From assembly GCF_001730685.1 (NCBI RefSeq), contig NZ_MDJR01000006.1, forward strand, positions 62,001-126,000: 64,000 nucleotides of DNA, read 5' to 3'. The notes under the pieces were generated by a model. The model did not search any database. It had not been told where the DNA came from and saw nothing but the letters and a program-made list of their open reading frames with translations. Origin of the DNA: Caloranaerobacter ferrireducens. GTDB taxonomy: Bacteria; Bacillota; Clostridia; Tissierellales; Thermohalobacteraceae. Below, piece after piece: positions 43,804 to 53,804 of this stretch. Numbering within the stretch: position 1 is the first letter of the stretch; every line of letters begins with the position of its first letter. Made by a program: the position numbers and the translations under genes.

Positions 43804-45192
43804 TTAATTTTGCCTTGGATCCCCAAATTCTACTGGATTTGATTCATCCATACTCCATTCATACCATCCACCATCATATACTGAGATATTCTCCCATCCC
43901 ATTAAATATGCATAGAAAAATGCTTCACTCGCTCTCCATCCAGTTCCACAGAAAAATGCTATCTTCTTATCTGGAGTAATACCCCACTCTTCCCAATTCT
44001 TCGCAATTTCATGGTAGTTTCTCATAGTATTATCTATATTTCTATAATCTTGCATATGGTATGGATCTGAACCTGCATGGCCCCAAACAGCTCCAGCAAT
44101 ACGCCCTTTTGGTTTAATATAACTATATCCGCTCGTCTTACCAATATATTCATCCCAACTACGAATACTTACTAACAAAGCATTTTCATCTTTAAGTATT
44201 TGCTTTGCCTCTTCAATATCTATTATATATTCAGGATGTGCAGGAACCTCAATTCCAAAATCATCTACTGGTTGTGGCATTCTAACTTCTTTTTCAACTT
44301 GATATCCCGCATTAACCCAAGCATTAAAACCACCATCTAATAATCTAACATCTTCTACTCCTGCATACATCATTATAGAAGCAGCTCTAGCCGCAGCCAT
44401 TGTATCTGCACCATATAATATCACAGTAGTATCATATGTCACACCATAATCTTCAAGCACTTTCTTAATTTTTTCATCAGAAACTCTGTTCCAAAGAGGT
44501 TCTTCCTCTATTAAATTCGTATCTAAATGTATTGCACCTGGTATATGCCCTTTTTTATAATCTTTTGGTGGTCCCCAACTAACTTCAAATATCACATATT
44601 TATCATTATTATAAGTATCTGGTTTTTTCCCATTTATTAAATCGTTAATCCATTTAGGATGAACCAATTTTTCATAATTTTTTAAGCTCTCCATCGGTAA
44701 ACTTTCATCTTTAGACCATTCAACAATACCAGAATTATAAATTAAAACATTCTCGTAGCCCAAACTTCTTAAAATATTAGCCATATCTTGAACATTTTTA
44801 CCTCTAGCATCATATACAACTACAGTCTTTTCAGTAGTTACACCCTTGCTTTTTAATATCCTTTTTATATCTTCATCTTTTAATTTTTTATCTTTTATCC
44901 ACGAATAAGGAAAATCTACTGCTCCTTTAATATGTCCGCTTCTTTTTTCTCCTTCTAATTTCCATCCATTATACTGAGCAGAACTACGAATATCAACTAA
45001 TATTAAATTATCTTCATTTAATCTCTTTTTTAATTCCTCTGTTGTAATAACTTTTACTTCAGATTTTTTTTCGTCATCTAGCGTTACATTTTTTGCTTCT
45101 TGCTGTGATTTTTGTGTACAACCACTAAAAATAATTAAATTTACCAATAGAATCATTACTAAAACTAATAAAAGACTTTTTCTTTTGAACAT
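43804..45192 (-). CDS. Triple-rhodanese-domain lipoprotein
   Basis: About 462 residues from ATG 45192 with AAAGGAGGAG upstream; the frame opens 16 codons earlier without such a site. Lipobox IIFSGCTQK. Three rhodanese repeats follow (ELKKRLNEDNLILVDIR, WGPPKDYKKGHIPGAIHLD, IEEAKQILKDENALLVSIR). Only the third has the active-site Cys loop, CGTGWRASEA (about 415-424); the first has YDARGKN and the second YGADTMA there. A sulfurtransferase acting outside the membrane is likely, with the first two domains structural. Donor and acceptor are unknown. Confidence 0.88.
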   Translation of the reverse strand: MFKRKSLLLVLVMILLVNLIIFSGCTQKSQQEAKNVTLDDEKKSEVKVITTEELKKRLNEDNLILVDIRSSAQYNGWKLEGEKRSGHIKGAVDFPYSWIKDKKLKDEDIKRILKSKGVTTEKTVVVYDARGKNVQDMANILRSLGYENVLIYNSGIVEWSKDESLPMESLKNYEKLVHPKWINDLINGKKPDTYNNDKYVIFEVSWGPPKDYKKGHIPGAIHLDTNLIEEEPLWNRVSDEKIKKVLEDYGVTYDTTVILYGADTMAAARAASIMMYAGVEDVRLLDGGFNAWVNAGYQVEKEVRMPQPVDDFGIEVPAHPEYIIDIEEAKQILKDENALLVSIRSWDEYIGKTSGYSYIKPKGRIAGAVWGHAGSDPYHMQDYRNIDNTMRNYHEIAKNWEEWGITPDKKIAFFCGTGWRASEAFFYAYLMGWENISVYDGGWYEWSMDESNPVEFGDPRQN

Positions 45193-45340
45193 GTAAGCTC
45201 CTCCTTTTAGAATTTTCCGAAAACATTCTAACAGAAGCAACTTACATACTCAAATTAATTTTTTCTATAATATAATCTGATATTATTTAAATAATTTATA
45301 ATTAATATCCAATTTAACATCATTCTTCACTATAAAATAA

Positions 45341-45913
45341 CTAATATTTCCCTTTTAACTCTTTATATCTAAAACAATCTGTAATATGGTCATTTACCAT
45401 TCCTACTGCCTGCATATGAGCATAGCAAATTGTTGGACCAAAAAATTTAAATCCTCTTTTCTTTAAATCTTTGCTTATTTTTTCAGATAACTCTGTTTTA
45501 GATGGTATTAAAGATTCGTCTGTCCATGAATTTACTATCGGCTTATTATATACAAACTGCCATAAGTATTTATTGAAACTACCAAATTCCTTTTGAATCT
45601 TTAAGAAAACTTTAGCATTATTAATTACTGCCTCAATCTTTTTTCTATTTCTAATAATACCCTTATTTTTCATTAACTCTTCAATTTTACTTTCATCATA
45701 CTTTGATATTTTTACAGGATCGAAATTATCAAATGCTTTTCTAAAATTTTCTCTTTTTTTAAGAATAGTAATCCAACTAAGACCTGCCTGAAATGTTTCT
45801 AATACTAAAAATTCAAATAGTTTCCCATCATCATGAATAGGTACTCCCCATTCTTCATCATGATATTTTACATATATAGGGTCATCACTTACCCATCCAC
45901 ATCTTTTTTTCAT
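45341..45913 (-). CDS. tag: DNA-3-methyladenine glycosylase I
   Basis: 190 residues. It starts KKRCGWVSDDPIYVKYHDEEWGVP, giving the zinc Cys and His, with Glu in the 3-methyladenine pocket. FLVLETFQAGLSWITILKKRENFRKAFDNFDP and the C-terminal YAHMQAVGMVNDHITDCFRY supply the remaining zinc ligands (His, Cys). It removes 3-methyladenine from alkylated DNA. It starts one base beyond the MATE gene's stop codon, indicating an operon. Confidence 0.95.
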   Translation of the reverse strand: MKKRCGWVSDDPIYVKYHDEEWGVPIHDDGKLFEFLVLETFQAGLSWITILKKRENFRKAFDNFDPVKISKYDESKIEELMKNKGIIRNRKKIEAVINNAKVFLKIQKEFGSFNKYLWQFVYNKPIVNSWTDESLIPSKTELSEKISKDLKKRGFKFFGPTICYAHMQAVGMVNDHITDCFRYKELKGKY

Positions 45914-45914
45914 T

Positions 45915-47327
45915 CTAGTCCCCCCATTTAATATATTTAATTTTACCTCCCATTTTCTTTAAAAACAGTTCCAACTTATCTTTTTTAAAGTATGGACTTT
46001 TTACTAGCAGTATAATAAACCACGTCATCAAAATAATACCTTTAAAAACACTACTCATACTTATACTCCACCATACACCATTTAGTCCTAGTAAATTACT
46101 AGATGAAAGAACCATAGATGCTGGTACTCTTAGTCCAGTTAATACAATACTTACAATAGAAGGAGGCAATGTCTTTCCAAGTCCGTTGAAAGCACCTGCT
46201 GTAGTAATTTCTATACACATAAAAAGCTGAGATAATCCCAAAATCCTAAGGTAAATTACCCCCTGTCTAATCGCTTCTTCTTCAGGTATAAATATTGAAA
46301 ATATCGGTCTTGCACCAAATATCAATAAACATGTAGCAATTACACCTACAATACTTACAATTCCTATCGCTGTAAAATACCCTTTGTAAATTCGTTCCCA
46401 TTTATTAGCTCCATAATTTTGTCCTACAAAAGCACTTATTGCTGTTGAAAAACCACTAGCAGTCATCCATGATATCGCTTCAATTTGAGAGCCTACTTTT
46501 TGTACTGCTATAGGTATTTCTCCCCAATTAGCAATAATTCTTGCAATCATCATTGCAAATATTGTAAATAATCCGCTCTGCATAGCAACAGGCAACCCAA
46601 TTTTTACTATTCTTTTAACATAATGAACTTTTGGAAGTTTAAATAAGTGAATTTCTGAAAAAAGCATCATATTATTCGCATTATAAACAAAAATCATAGT
46701 AACAATAAATTGTGCGGTAATAGTTGCTAAAGCAGCACCTTTTACACCTAAAGCTGGTAAAGGCCCAAGTCCTAAAATAAGTAAAGGGTCTAGCACCATA
46801 TTAATAATTAATCCAATAGTATTTATAATAAAAGGAGTTTTGCTATTACCATATCCATTCAAAATAGCTGTAAATATTGGATTTATAAAGAAAAAAACTA
46901 TGCCTAAAGCTATTATTTTTAAATAATTAACAGCCATATTAATAACTTCGACATCTCTTAAATTGAACAAAGATATCAGTTGATTACGAAATATAAACAA
47001 ACATGTTCCATAAAGCAGCGCAAGTAATATATTAATCTGAATAGTATGCCTAATAAATTTCTTAGCAGCTTGTATATCTTTTTTCCCTATAGATTGAGCT
47101 ACACCAACCTCTGCTCCTATTTTAGATATAAGAATAAAAGCCATCCCTAACCAAGTAAAAAAACCTGCCGTTCCAACAGCAGCAACAGCTTTACTTCCTA
47201 CTCGACCAATCCATATCATATCCGTCATGTTGTAGGCCATCTGAACAAAAGATGTCCCCATAATAGGCAAAGCTAATTTTATTATTGACTTAAATATATT
47301 TCCTTCTGTTAATCTATTATTATTCAT
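45915..47327 (-). CDS. MATE family efflux transporter
   Basis: 470 residues, twelve membrane segments in two halves. LPIMGTSFVQMAYNMTDMIWIGRVG and VKIGLPVAMQSGLFTIFAMMIARII mark the two MATE repeats. Distinct from the MATE gene at 17641 and on the opposite strand. Cotranscribed with tag downstream; substrate unknown. Confidence 0.92.
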   Translation of the reverse strand: MNNNRLTEGNIFKSIIKLALPIMGTSFVQMAYNMTDMIWIGRVGSKAVAAVGTAGFFTWLGMAFILISKIGAEVGVAQSIGKKDIQAAKKFIRHTIQINILLALLYGTCLFIFRNQLISLFNLRDVEVINMAVNYLKIIALGIVFFFINPIFTAILNGYGNSKTPFIINTIGLIINMVLDPLLILGLGPLPALGVKGAALATITAQFIVTMIFVYNANNMMLFSEIHLFKLPKVHYVKRIVKIGLPVAMQSGLFTIFAMMIARIIANWGEIPIAVQKVGSQIEAISWMTASGFSTAISAFVGQNYGANKWERIYKGYFTAIGIVSIVGVIATCLLIFGARPIFSIFIPEEEAIRQGVIYLRILGLSQLFMCIEITTAGAFNGLGKTLPPSIVSIVLTGLRVPASMVLSSSNLLGLNGVWWSISMSSVFKGIILMTWFIILLVKSPYFKKDKLELFLKKMGGKIKYIKWGD

Positions 47328-47406
47328 GCTTATTTTACCTCATTTCTGATAGCACGTTTTTGAATTTACTTTAATTATTATACAATTTAATTTACTCTTA
47401 ATCAAA

Positions 47407-47438
47407 ACACCTTCTGAGCTATTTTAGCCAGAAGGTGT
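47407..47438 (-). terminator. Terminator of the arc cluster carrier gene
   Basis: ACACCTTCTG and CAGAAGGTGT form a perfect 10-bp stem followed by TTTTGATTAA on the minus strand, just after the YfcC stop. Confidence 0.8.
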
Positions 47439-47475
47439 CTCAATTTAAATTACTAATCGTTAGCTTTACCTTAGA

Positions 47476-48894
47476 TTATCCCATTACTACTCCTAAACTT
47501 AATGCAGCAATAATTATTATCATTAATATCACTAAAAGTTTCCATGTGTGTTTTAACCATTTATCATAAGATAATCTACCTATAGCTAAACCTCCCATAA
47601 CAACTGCACTAGTAGGAGTAATTAAATTAACAATACCTGAAGCAGACTGATAAGCAGTTATTACTATATGTCTTGCAACTCCTGCAAAATCTCCTAACGG
47701 CGCCATAATAGGCATTGATAAAGTTGCTAATCCAGATGTAGAAGGAATTAAGAATGATAATGGTATATAGAATAAGTATGTTAATATAGCAAACGGCACA
47801 GAACCTGTTTGTGATAAAGTTTTTTCTCCTAAATTAAGCACAGTATCTGTAATATTACCTGCATTCATTACGACAGTAATACCACGAGATACTCCAATTA
47901 TTAATGCAACACCTAATAAGTCACGTGCTCCTTCTACAAACGCTGATACAAGTTCCTTTTCATTCATACCTGCAGTCAAACCAATAACAATTGCTGAGAC
48001 TAAAAATAGTGCAGTTAATTCACCAAACCACCACCATAAAGTCGGAATAGCTGTAATACCTATATCTTCAAAAGGAATAACTCCAAATACCATAATTATA
48101 AAAGTTAGAGCAAATAAAAATAATATAAACTTTCTCTTACCAGTTAATTCTGGGAATTCATTTTCAGGCTTCTTTGATAAGAAATGCTTCTTATTATCTT
48201 CCCACATATCGTACACAATGGATTTTGTCGGATCTTTTTTCACTTTTTCTGCATATCTCATAACAAACAAAATAGCCGCTAACTCACTTGCTATTAATAT
48301 TAATAATCTTAATCCAATACCCTCACCTAACGAAATTCCTGCAAATCCTGATGCTATTCCTGTTGCAAATGGATTTACTGTAGAACCAAGTACTCCTACA
48401 CCTGCTCCTAACATTATAACTGATATAGCTGTTACAGAATCATACCCTGCTGCTATAAATACAGGTAACAACAATGGATAGAATGCTATAGTTTCCTCTG
48501 CCATACCAAAACTTGTTCCACCTAATCCAAAAAGTATCATTAGAATTGGAATCATCCATTTTTCCTTACCTTTTAAGTCTCTTGTTATTTTAGCTATTCC
48601 TGCATCTATAGCACCTGTTTTCATAACAACTCCCAAGAAACCACCTATCACTATAACAAATAAAGCTACATCAACTGCATCATAAAATCCTTCAATAGGA
48701 GCCATTACTACCTCTTTAAATCCCTGCGGATTTCTATCAACAAGATGATAAGTACCAGGAATCGGCTCTTTCTTCGCAGCATTAGGATCAACATAATCAT
48801 ACTGACCTGCTGGTACAATCCATGTTAATATTGCTACAGCTATTATAATTGCAAATAAAATAGTGTATGCAGTTGGCATTTTAAGTTTTTTCAT
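47476..48894 (-). CDS. YfcC-family carrier, probable arginine/ornithine-type exchanger
   Basis: 472 residues with about twelve hydrophobic segments. The family belongs to the C4-dicarboxylate/YfcC group (DUF401-like DcuC relatives): MPTAYTILFAIIIAVAILTW, WIVPAGQYDY, GVLGSTVNPFATGIASG and SFLIPSTSGLATLSMPIMAPL. In many Firmicutes a YfcC member takes the ArcD role in arginine deiminase clusters, importing arginine against ornithine. That assignment rests on context: it follows arcA, argF, arcC and the TrmB regulator. Confidence 0.82.
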   Translation of the reverse strand: MKKLKMPTAYTILFAIIIAVAILTWIVPAGQYDYVDPNAAKKEPIPGTYHLVDRNPQGFKEVVMAPIEGFYDAVDVALFVIVIGGFLGVVMKTGAIDAGIAKITRDLKGKEKWMIPILMILFGLGGTSFGMAEETIAFYPLLLPVFIAAGYDSVTAISVIMLGAGVGVLGSTVNPFATGIASGFAGISLGEGIGLRLLILIASELAAILFVMRYAEKVKKDPTKSIVYDMWEDNKKHFLSKKPENEFPELTGKRKFILFLFALTFIIMVFGVIPFEDIGITAIPTLWWWFGELTALFLVSAIVIGLTAGMNEKELVSAFVEGARDLLGVALIIGVSRGITVVMNAGNITDTVLNLGEKTLSQTGSVPFAILTYLFYIPLSFLIPSTSGLATLSMPIMAPLGDFAGVARHIVITAYQSASGIVNLITPTSAVVMGGLAIGRLSYDKWLKHTWKLLVILMIIIIAALSLGVVMG

Positions 48895-49077
48895 TTGTAC
48901 CCCTCCTTGTTTTCAAGTTTTTCTTGTGTGTATTTAGAATACTTTATTATACATTCACATTAATATTATAACTAGTTAATTTTTTTATACCAAGAACTTT
49001 ATCTTTAAAAAATCGTTATTTTTTTATCAATCATCTCTAAAAAAAAGAAAAAGAAACAAAATAATTAAAATCGAAAA

Positions 49078-49875
49078 TCATATGTGTATTTTTTGTCTTA
49101 TCTTCTTTAGATTGGGCCCAAACTTCTTATCTAATTCTTCTTTATATTCTTTATACACTTCTGCAAGATAAATATCGTGAACTATAAATGATTCCGCCAT
49201 CAACATAAAAGCCTTGTTTTCTGTCCATATGGCTTGCGATTTATCTCCATTAAACATAGCAAATAAAGATTCTTGACCATCAGATACTAACGTGAACCAT
49301 CTACCATGTTTAAAAGCATCAGATTCCATTTCTTCCATTTCATGATAATAAATCTCACCTATTTCTTCACTAACAGTACCATAAAGTACAGTTACTATCT
49401 CTATGCCTTTTTGCTCTAAAAATTTTAATTCGTCCTTAAAATATTCATAATCTACATTCCATATTTCCAAATATAAAAATTTATTTGTTCTAGCTAGAAC
49501 TTTTTTAATCTTGTTTCTTATATTTTCTATTCCCTCTAAGTGTAGCATATATGAAATCTTATTTGTTGAATTCATTCTTTTTAAGCTATCTTTTAAATAT
49601 TTTACTGTACTATTTACTTTCTTTTTATATGAATCTAAAAAGCTTTCTAAATCTACAGCTACATATTTGACAGGGTTATCACTAATTATATTTACAAGAT
49701 TCTTATCTAAAAGCTTAGACATAGTTTCATAAATTTTAGCCTGCGGAACGCCAGATAGTTTGCTTAATTCATAAGCTGTTATATCAGGTTTATTTAAAAG
49801 AGCTATATAGGCTTTAGCTTCGTACTTATTTATACCAATTTCCATTAATTTCTCTATTATTTTTTCTTCATTCAT
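49078..49875 (-). CDS. TrmB-family transcription regulator
   Basis: 265 residues. N-terminal winged helix GINKYEAKAYIALLNKPDITAYELSKLSGVPQAKIYETMSKL (about 13-53) is the TrmB HTH. The C-terminal part is the TrmB effector-binding/PLD-like domain (about 105-250) with a hydrophobic YLEIWN strand. Placed within the arginine deiminase cluster, it probably controls arc genes in response to arginine or a related ligand; this is inference. Confidence 0.88.
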   Translation of the reverse strand: MNEEKIIEKLMEIGINKYEAKAYIALLNKPDITAYELSKLSGVPQAKIYETMSKLLDKNLVNIISDNPVKYVAVDLESFLDSYKKKVNSTVKYLKDSLKRMNSTNKISYMLHLEGIENIRNKIKKVLARTNKFLYLEIWNVDYEYFKDELKFLEQKGIEIVTVLYGTVSEEIGEIYYHEMEEMESDAFKHGRWFTLVSDGQESLFAMFNGDKSQAIWTENKAFMLMAESFIVHDIYLAEVYKEYKEELDKKFGPNLKKIRQKIHI

Positions 49876-49900
49876 TTAATTGTAAGTCCTTCCCTATTGT

Positions 49901-50842
49901 TTACTCATTAACTATTAATGTTCCAGTCTTTCCTTCTATTCCTTCTTTAGCTTTTTCAAGAGAAGTAATTAATGCCTTTCTACCTTCTTTAGACTTAGCA
50001 AACTTTATTGCAGCTTGTACTTTTGGTAACATTGAACCAGGAGCAAAATGACCTTCTTCAATATATTTTTCAGCCTGACCAACTGTTAATTTATCAAGCC
50101 ATTCTTCATTTTCCTTACCAAAGTTTATTGCAACCTTTTCTACTGCTGTAAGAATTATTAAATAATCAGCATCTAATATTTCTGCTATTTTTTCACTCGC
50201 AAAATCTTTATCTATAACTGCTGGAACACCGATTAAACTATTTCCTTCTTTTACAACTGGTATTCCACCACCTCCAACAGTTATTACAATATGACCATTA
50301 TCAACTAAAGTTTTAACTACTTCTTTTTCAGCAACATCTACTGGAATTGGAGATGGTACTACTCTTCTAAAGCCCCTACCTGCATCTTCCTTCATTATAT
50401 ATCCTTTTTCTTCCGCTAATTTCTTAGCTTCTTCTTCAGTATAAAATGCGCCTATTGGTTTTGTAGGATTATTAAATGCAGGGTCATCTTTATCTACAAT
50501 AACTTGTGTTATAACCGTAGCTACTGGAATATTTAATCCTCTATTTAAAAGCTCCTCTCTTATTGCATTTTGAAGATGATACCCTATATAACCTTGACTC
50601 ATAGCTCCACATTCTGGGAATGGCATCTCTGGAGTAGTGCTACCTTCTGTTTTAGAAGCAATTTCCATAGCTAAATTTATCATACCAACTTGTGGTCCAT
50701 TTCCGTGAGCAATAATAACTTCATTTCCACTCTCTATTAAATCAACTATAGGTTTAGCTGTATTCTTAACTAATTCCAATTGTTCTTTTGGTGTCTTACC
50801 AAGAGCATTTCCACCTAAAGCAACAACAATTTTTCTCTTCAT
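49901..50842 (-). CDS. arcC: Carbamate kinase
   Basis: 313 residues of the amino-acid kinase fold. VVALGGNALGKTPKEQ and IAHGNGPQVGMINLAM bind substrate phosphates, and ITVGGGGIPVV and KDFASEKIAEILDADYLIILT bind ATP. It makes ATP and CO2/NH3 from carbamoyl phosphate, the energy-yielding step of the arginine deiminase pathway. It follows the carbamoyltransferase gene by about 50 bp. Confidence 0.96.
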   Translation of the reverse strand: MKRKIVVALGGNALGKTPKEQLELVKNTAKPIVDLIESGNEVIIAHGNGPQVGMINLAMEIASKTEGSTTPEMPFPECGAMSQGYIGYHLQNAIREELLNRGLNIPVATVITQVIVDKDDPAFNNPTKPIGAFYTEEEAKKLAEEKGYIMKEDAGRGFRRVVPSPIPVDVAEKEVVKTLVDNGHIVITVGGGGIPVVKEGNSLIGVPAVIDKDFASEKIAEILDADYLIILTAVEKVAINFGKENEEWLDKLTVGQAEKYIEEGHFAPGSMLPKVQAAIKFAKSKEGRKALITSLEKAKEGIEGKTGTLIVNE

Positions 50843-50870
50843 ATTTACTCCTCCTCTTTTAGTTTAATTT

Positions 50871-50891
50871 AACAGGGGACAGGCCCCTGTT
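50871..50891. other. Hairpin between argF and arcC
   Basis: AACAGGGG and CCCCTGTT form an 8-bp stem with loop ACAGG. No T run follows on the minus strand, so it may be an RNA-processing or attenuation structure rather than a strong terminator. Confidence 0.55.
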
Positions 50892-50895
50892 ATTT

Positions 50896-51891
50896 TTAAA
50901 GATTTCCAATAGTTGCAACCATTACTGCTTTAATTGTGTGCATTCTATTTTCTGCTTCATCAAATACTACTGAATGTTTGCTTCTGAAAACTTCATCTGT
51001 TACTTCCATTTCTTTTAAACCAAACTTTTCATATATGTCTTTACCGATAATTGTATTTGTATCGTGGAATGAAGGTAAACAATGCATGAAAATTACATCT
51101 GGATTTCCTGTCTTATTAATCATTTCCATATTCACTTGATATGGTTTTAATAAATTGATTCTCTCTTCAAACTTGTCTTCTTCACCCATTGATACCCAAA
51201 CATCTGTATAAATTACGTCTGCACCTTTAACTCCTTCATCTATGTTTTCAGTTAGTTCAATAACTGCTCCTGTTTCCTTAGCTATTTCTCTCATCTCATT
51301 TACTAATTCTTCTGATGGGAATAATTCTTTTGGGGCAACTGCTACGAAATGCATTCCCATTTTAGCAGCTCCTATCATTAATGAGTTGCCCATGTTGTTT
51401 CTTGCATCTCCAACAAATACAAGCTTAACTTTATTAAGTGGTTTATTTACATGTTCCATAATAGTCAAGAAATCTGCAAGAATTTGAGTTGGATGATATA
51501 AATCAGTAAGACCATTCCACACAGGTACTCCTGCATGTTTAGCTATTTCTTCTACAGTTTCTTGCTTAAATCCTCTAAATTCTATACCATCATAGTATCT
51601 TCCTAAAACTTTAGCTGTATCTTCTATAGATTCTTTTTTACCCATTTGACTGTTTGATAAGAATGTAACATTTGCGCCTTCATCATATGCTGCAACTTCA
51701 AATGCACATCTTGTTCTTGTTGAAGTTTTTTCAAATAATAAAACTATGTTTTTGCCTTCGAGTAAGTTACCTTTAATTCCTGCTCTTTTCTTTCTCTTCA
51801 AATCCATTGATAAATCTAGTAAGTATTTAATTTCTTGTGGAGTGAAATCTTTTAATGTTAATAAATGTCTTCCTCTTAAATTAACTGGCAT
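50896..51891 (-). CDS. argF: Ornithine carbamoyltransferase (catabolic)
   Basis: 331 residues; arcB in catabolic nomenclature. It phosphorolyses citrulline to ornithine and carbamoyl phosphate here. [20 protein letters not shown] is the carbamoyl-phosphate site, [14 protein letters not shown] and HCLPSFHD (usual HCLPAFHD) bind substrate. Between arcA and arcC. Repeat A6 lies in the 227-bp gap before it. Confidence 0.94.
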   Translation of the reverse strand: MPVNLRGRHLLTLKDFTPQEIKYLLDLSMDLKRKKRAGIKGNLLEGKNIVLLFEKTSTRTRCAFEVAAYDEGANVTFLSNSQMGKKESIEDTAKVLGRYYDGIEFRGFKQETVEEIAKHAGVPVWNGLTDLYHPTQILADFLTIMEHVNKPLNKVKLVFVGDARNNMGNSLMIGAAKMGMHFVAVAPKELFPSEELVNEMREIAKETGAVIELTENIDEGVKGADVIYTDVWVSMGEEDKFEERINLLKPYQVNMEMINKTGNPDVIFMHCLPSFHDTNTIIGKDIYEKFGLKEMEVTDEVFRSKHSVVFDEAENRMHTIKAVMVATIGNL

Positions 51892-51948
51892 TTTAACTCC
51901 TCCTTTAAATTTAATTTATTTTATATTTTGTATATTCAAAATATTGTT

Positions 51949-52064
51949 TATAATCCATAGGAAATTATATACCTTATCAAATTATGGATAATTTTAAATA
52001 TAGTTTCCGTTTATGGATATGAGCAAAATCTCCCTTATAATTTATTCAAATCAAAGATTTTGGT
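51949..52064 (+). repeat. Family A two-hairpin repeat, copy A6
   Basis: 116 bp, plus orientation, slightly diverged (TAGTTTCCG in hairpin 1, GATTTTGGT at the end). It separates arcA from argF. Confidence 0.82.
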
Positions 52065-52100
52065 CTAAAAATATTTTAACTAAACCTTAATTAACATCCT

Positions 52101-52128
52101 ATAACTATTGACTACTAGCTACCAACTA
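52101..52128 (+). repeat. Degenerate heptanucleotide tract reaching the arcA stop
   Basis: Units ATAACTA, TTGACTA, CTAGCTA, CCAACTA share CTA at the end; the last two cover the arcA stop codon and its final Trp and Ser codons. Confidence 0.5.
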
Positions 52129-53360
52129 ATATCTTCTCTAATTAGTGGCATTGACATACATCTTGGACCACCACGTCCACGAGAAAGTTCTGAAGATGGA
52201 ATAACATGAAGCTTTATGCCGTGTTCTTCTAGCAATCTATTTGTAACGTGATTTCTCGAATAAACTACTACTTCCCCTGGTGCAATGGCTAAAGTATTAG
52301 AACCATCATTCCACTGTTCTCTACCTGCATCTATTTTATTTCCATTTCCACATCGAATTAATGTAACTTTATCTAGATTTAAGTATTTCTTTAATATATC
52401 ACTTAACTCCATCGTTTCTTTTTCAATTACTAAATTGTGTTTTTTTTCTCCTTTTCTTAATGAATATACGGTAAGTGGTCCTTCTATTTCAGGATGTATT
52501 GTAAACTTGTCATAATCAACCATAGTAAACACAGTATCTAAATGCATAAAAGCTCTTTTCTTTGGTATATCAAACGCTAATACTACTTCAAATTTCTCTC
52601 CATTATTAAAAATTCTTCTTGCTAATTTTTCAACTGAAGCAGCTTCTGTTCTTTCAGATACACCTATAGCAAGTACTTTTTCACTAAGAACAAGTTGATC
52701 CCCACCTTCTATAGAAGTATCTTCATTTCTGTTATACCAGAATGGTATTTCAATATCTTTAAACATCGGATGATATTTAAAAATATATTTTGAAAACAAT
52801 GTTTCTCTATTTCTCGTTATTGTTTTCATATGATTTAAAGATATACCTGAGCCAATTGTTGCAAATGGATCTCTAGTAAAGTAAAGGTTCGGCATTGGAT
52901 CAACTATAAAAGGATAATCAGATTCTATCATATCTACTAAAGAAACCTTCTTATAATCTTTTATTTCTTCTTTTCTAATGCCTTCCATCATTTTATCTAT
53001 CATTTCTCTATTAGTAGAAAAGCTCAAGAGATATTCTTTTACAAGTTCTCTTTTCTTCCTACTATTAATACTTGCTTCCTTAATAAACTCGTCTATAAAT
53101 TCTTCTTTAATATCATCATCTGTAAGAGACTCAGCTGTTAAATCCTCGAGATACACTACTTCAACTCCATTATCTCTGAGTGTTTGTGCAAAAATATCAT
53201 GTTCTTCTCTAGCAACTTTCAAATAAGGTATATCATCAAACAATAATCTATCCATTAGGTCAGGAGTTAAATTTTCTATTTCTTTCCCCGGTCTGTGCAA
53301 AAGAACTTTCTTCAGTTTGCCAATTTCCGAATATACGTGTAAAACGTTTTCCTTAGCCAT
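52119..53360 (-). CDS. arcA: Arginine deiminase
   Basis: 413 residues. It hydrolyses arginine to citrulline and ammonia. [49 protein letters not shown] and [15 protein letters not shown] carry the guanidine-modifying active site. The nucleophile Cys is in [11 protein letters not shown] near the C-terminus. First gene of the cluster. It has GGGGGG upstream, a near-consensus promoter, and A repeats on both sides. Confidence 0.97.
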   Translation of the reverse strand: MAKENVLHVYSEIGKLKKVLLHRPGKEIENLTPDLMDRLLFDDIPYLKVAREEHDIFAQTLRDNGVEVVYLEDLTAESLTDDDIKEEFIDEFIKEASINSRKKRELVKEYLLSFSTNREMIDKMMEGIRKEEIKDYKKVSLVDMIESDYPFIVDPMPNLYFTRDPFATIGSGISLNHMKTITRNRETLFSKYIFKYHPMFKDIEIPFWYNRNEDTSIEGGDQLVLSEKVLAIGVSERTEAASVEKLARRIFNNGEKFEVVLAFDIPKKRAFMHLDTVFTMVDYDKFTIHPEIEGPLTVYSLRKGEKKHNLVIEKETMELSDILKKYLNLDKVTLIRCGNGNKIDAGREQWNDGSNTLAIAPGEVVVYSRNHVTNRLLEEHGIKLHVIPSSELSRGRGGPRCMSMPLIREDISW

Positions 53361-53415
53361 TACATAACCCCCCGTTTATTGTCTACACTACACTGGTAGT
53401 TACTATCACACCTTA

Positions 53416-53444
53416 AGTATATGTTTTTAAGAATTTTTTGTCAA
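53416..53444 (-). promoter_or_regulatory. Near-consensus promoter of arcA
   Basis: Minus strand TTGACA (53444-53439), 17 bp, TATACT (53421-53416). The 442-bp gap up to pepD also holds the pepD terminator and repeat A7; the rest is AT-rich with nothing I can call. Confidence 0.8.
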
Positions 53445-53647
53445 ATTAACTCATTCATCGTATTTTTATATTTTTGCATTTTAATATTCAAAAATGTATA
53501 AATTTTATATTAAATTATTAATATTCACTCAATATACTGTTGCTTGAATTGTATTATTCTGTATATTTCATAATTTAAATTTGTATTTGTACCCCACTAT
53601 AAATTTCAAAAAGAATATTTATTCAAAAAAATTTTTTTCATGAAAAA

Positions 53648-53670
53648 ACTTCGGGCTTTACACCCGAAGT
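53648..53670 (-). terminator. Terminator of the pepD unit, displaced by repeat A7
   Basis: ACTTCGGG and CCCGAAGT with loop of 7, then T6 on the minus strand. It lies 130 bp beyond the pepD stop because A7 occupies the space between. Confidence 0.88.
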
Positions 53671-53688
53671 ATAAAAACAACAATTTTT

Positions 53689-53804
53689 TATAATCCATAG
53701 GAAATTATATACATTATTAATATTGTATATATTTTTAAATATAATTTCCGTAATGGATTTCAACAAAATCTTCCTTATAATTTATTTAAATCGAAGATTT
53801 TGTT
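53689..53804 (+). repeat. Family A two-hairpin repeat, copy A7
   Basis: 116 bp, plus orientation; its last two bases are part of the pepD stop codon (53803-53805). Both hairpins are well conserved. Confidence 0.87.

Noticed and set aside
50871-50891. Strong terminator between argF and arcC
   Set aside because: No T run on the transcribed side; kept only as a hairpin of uncertain role.
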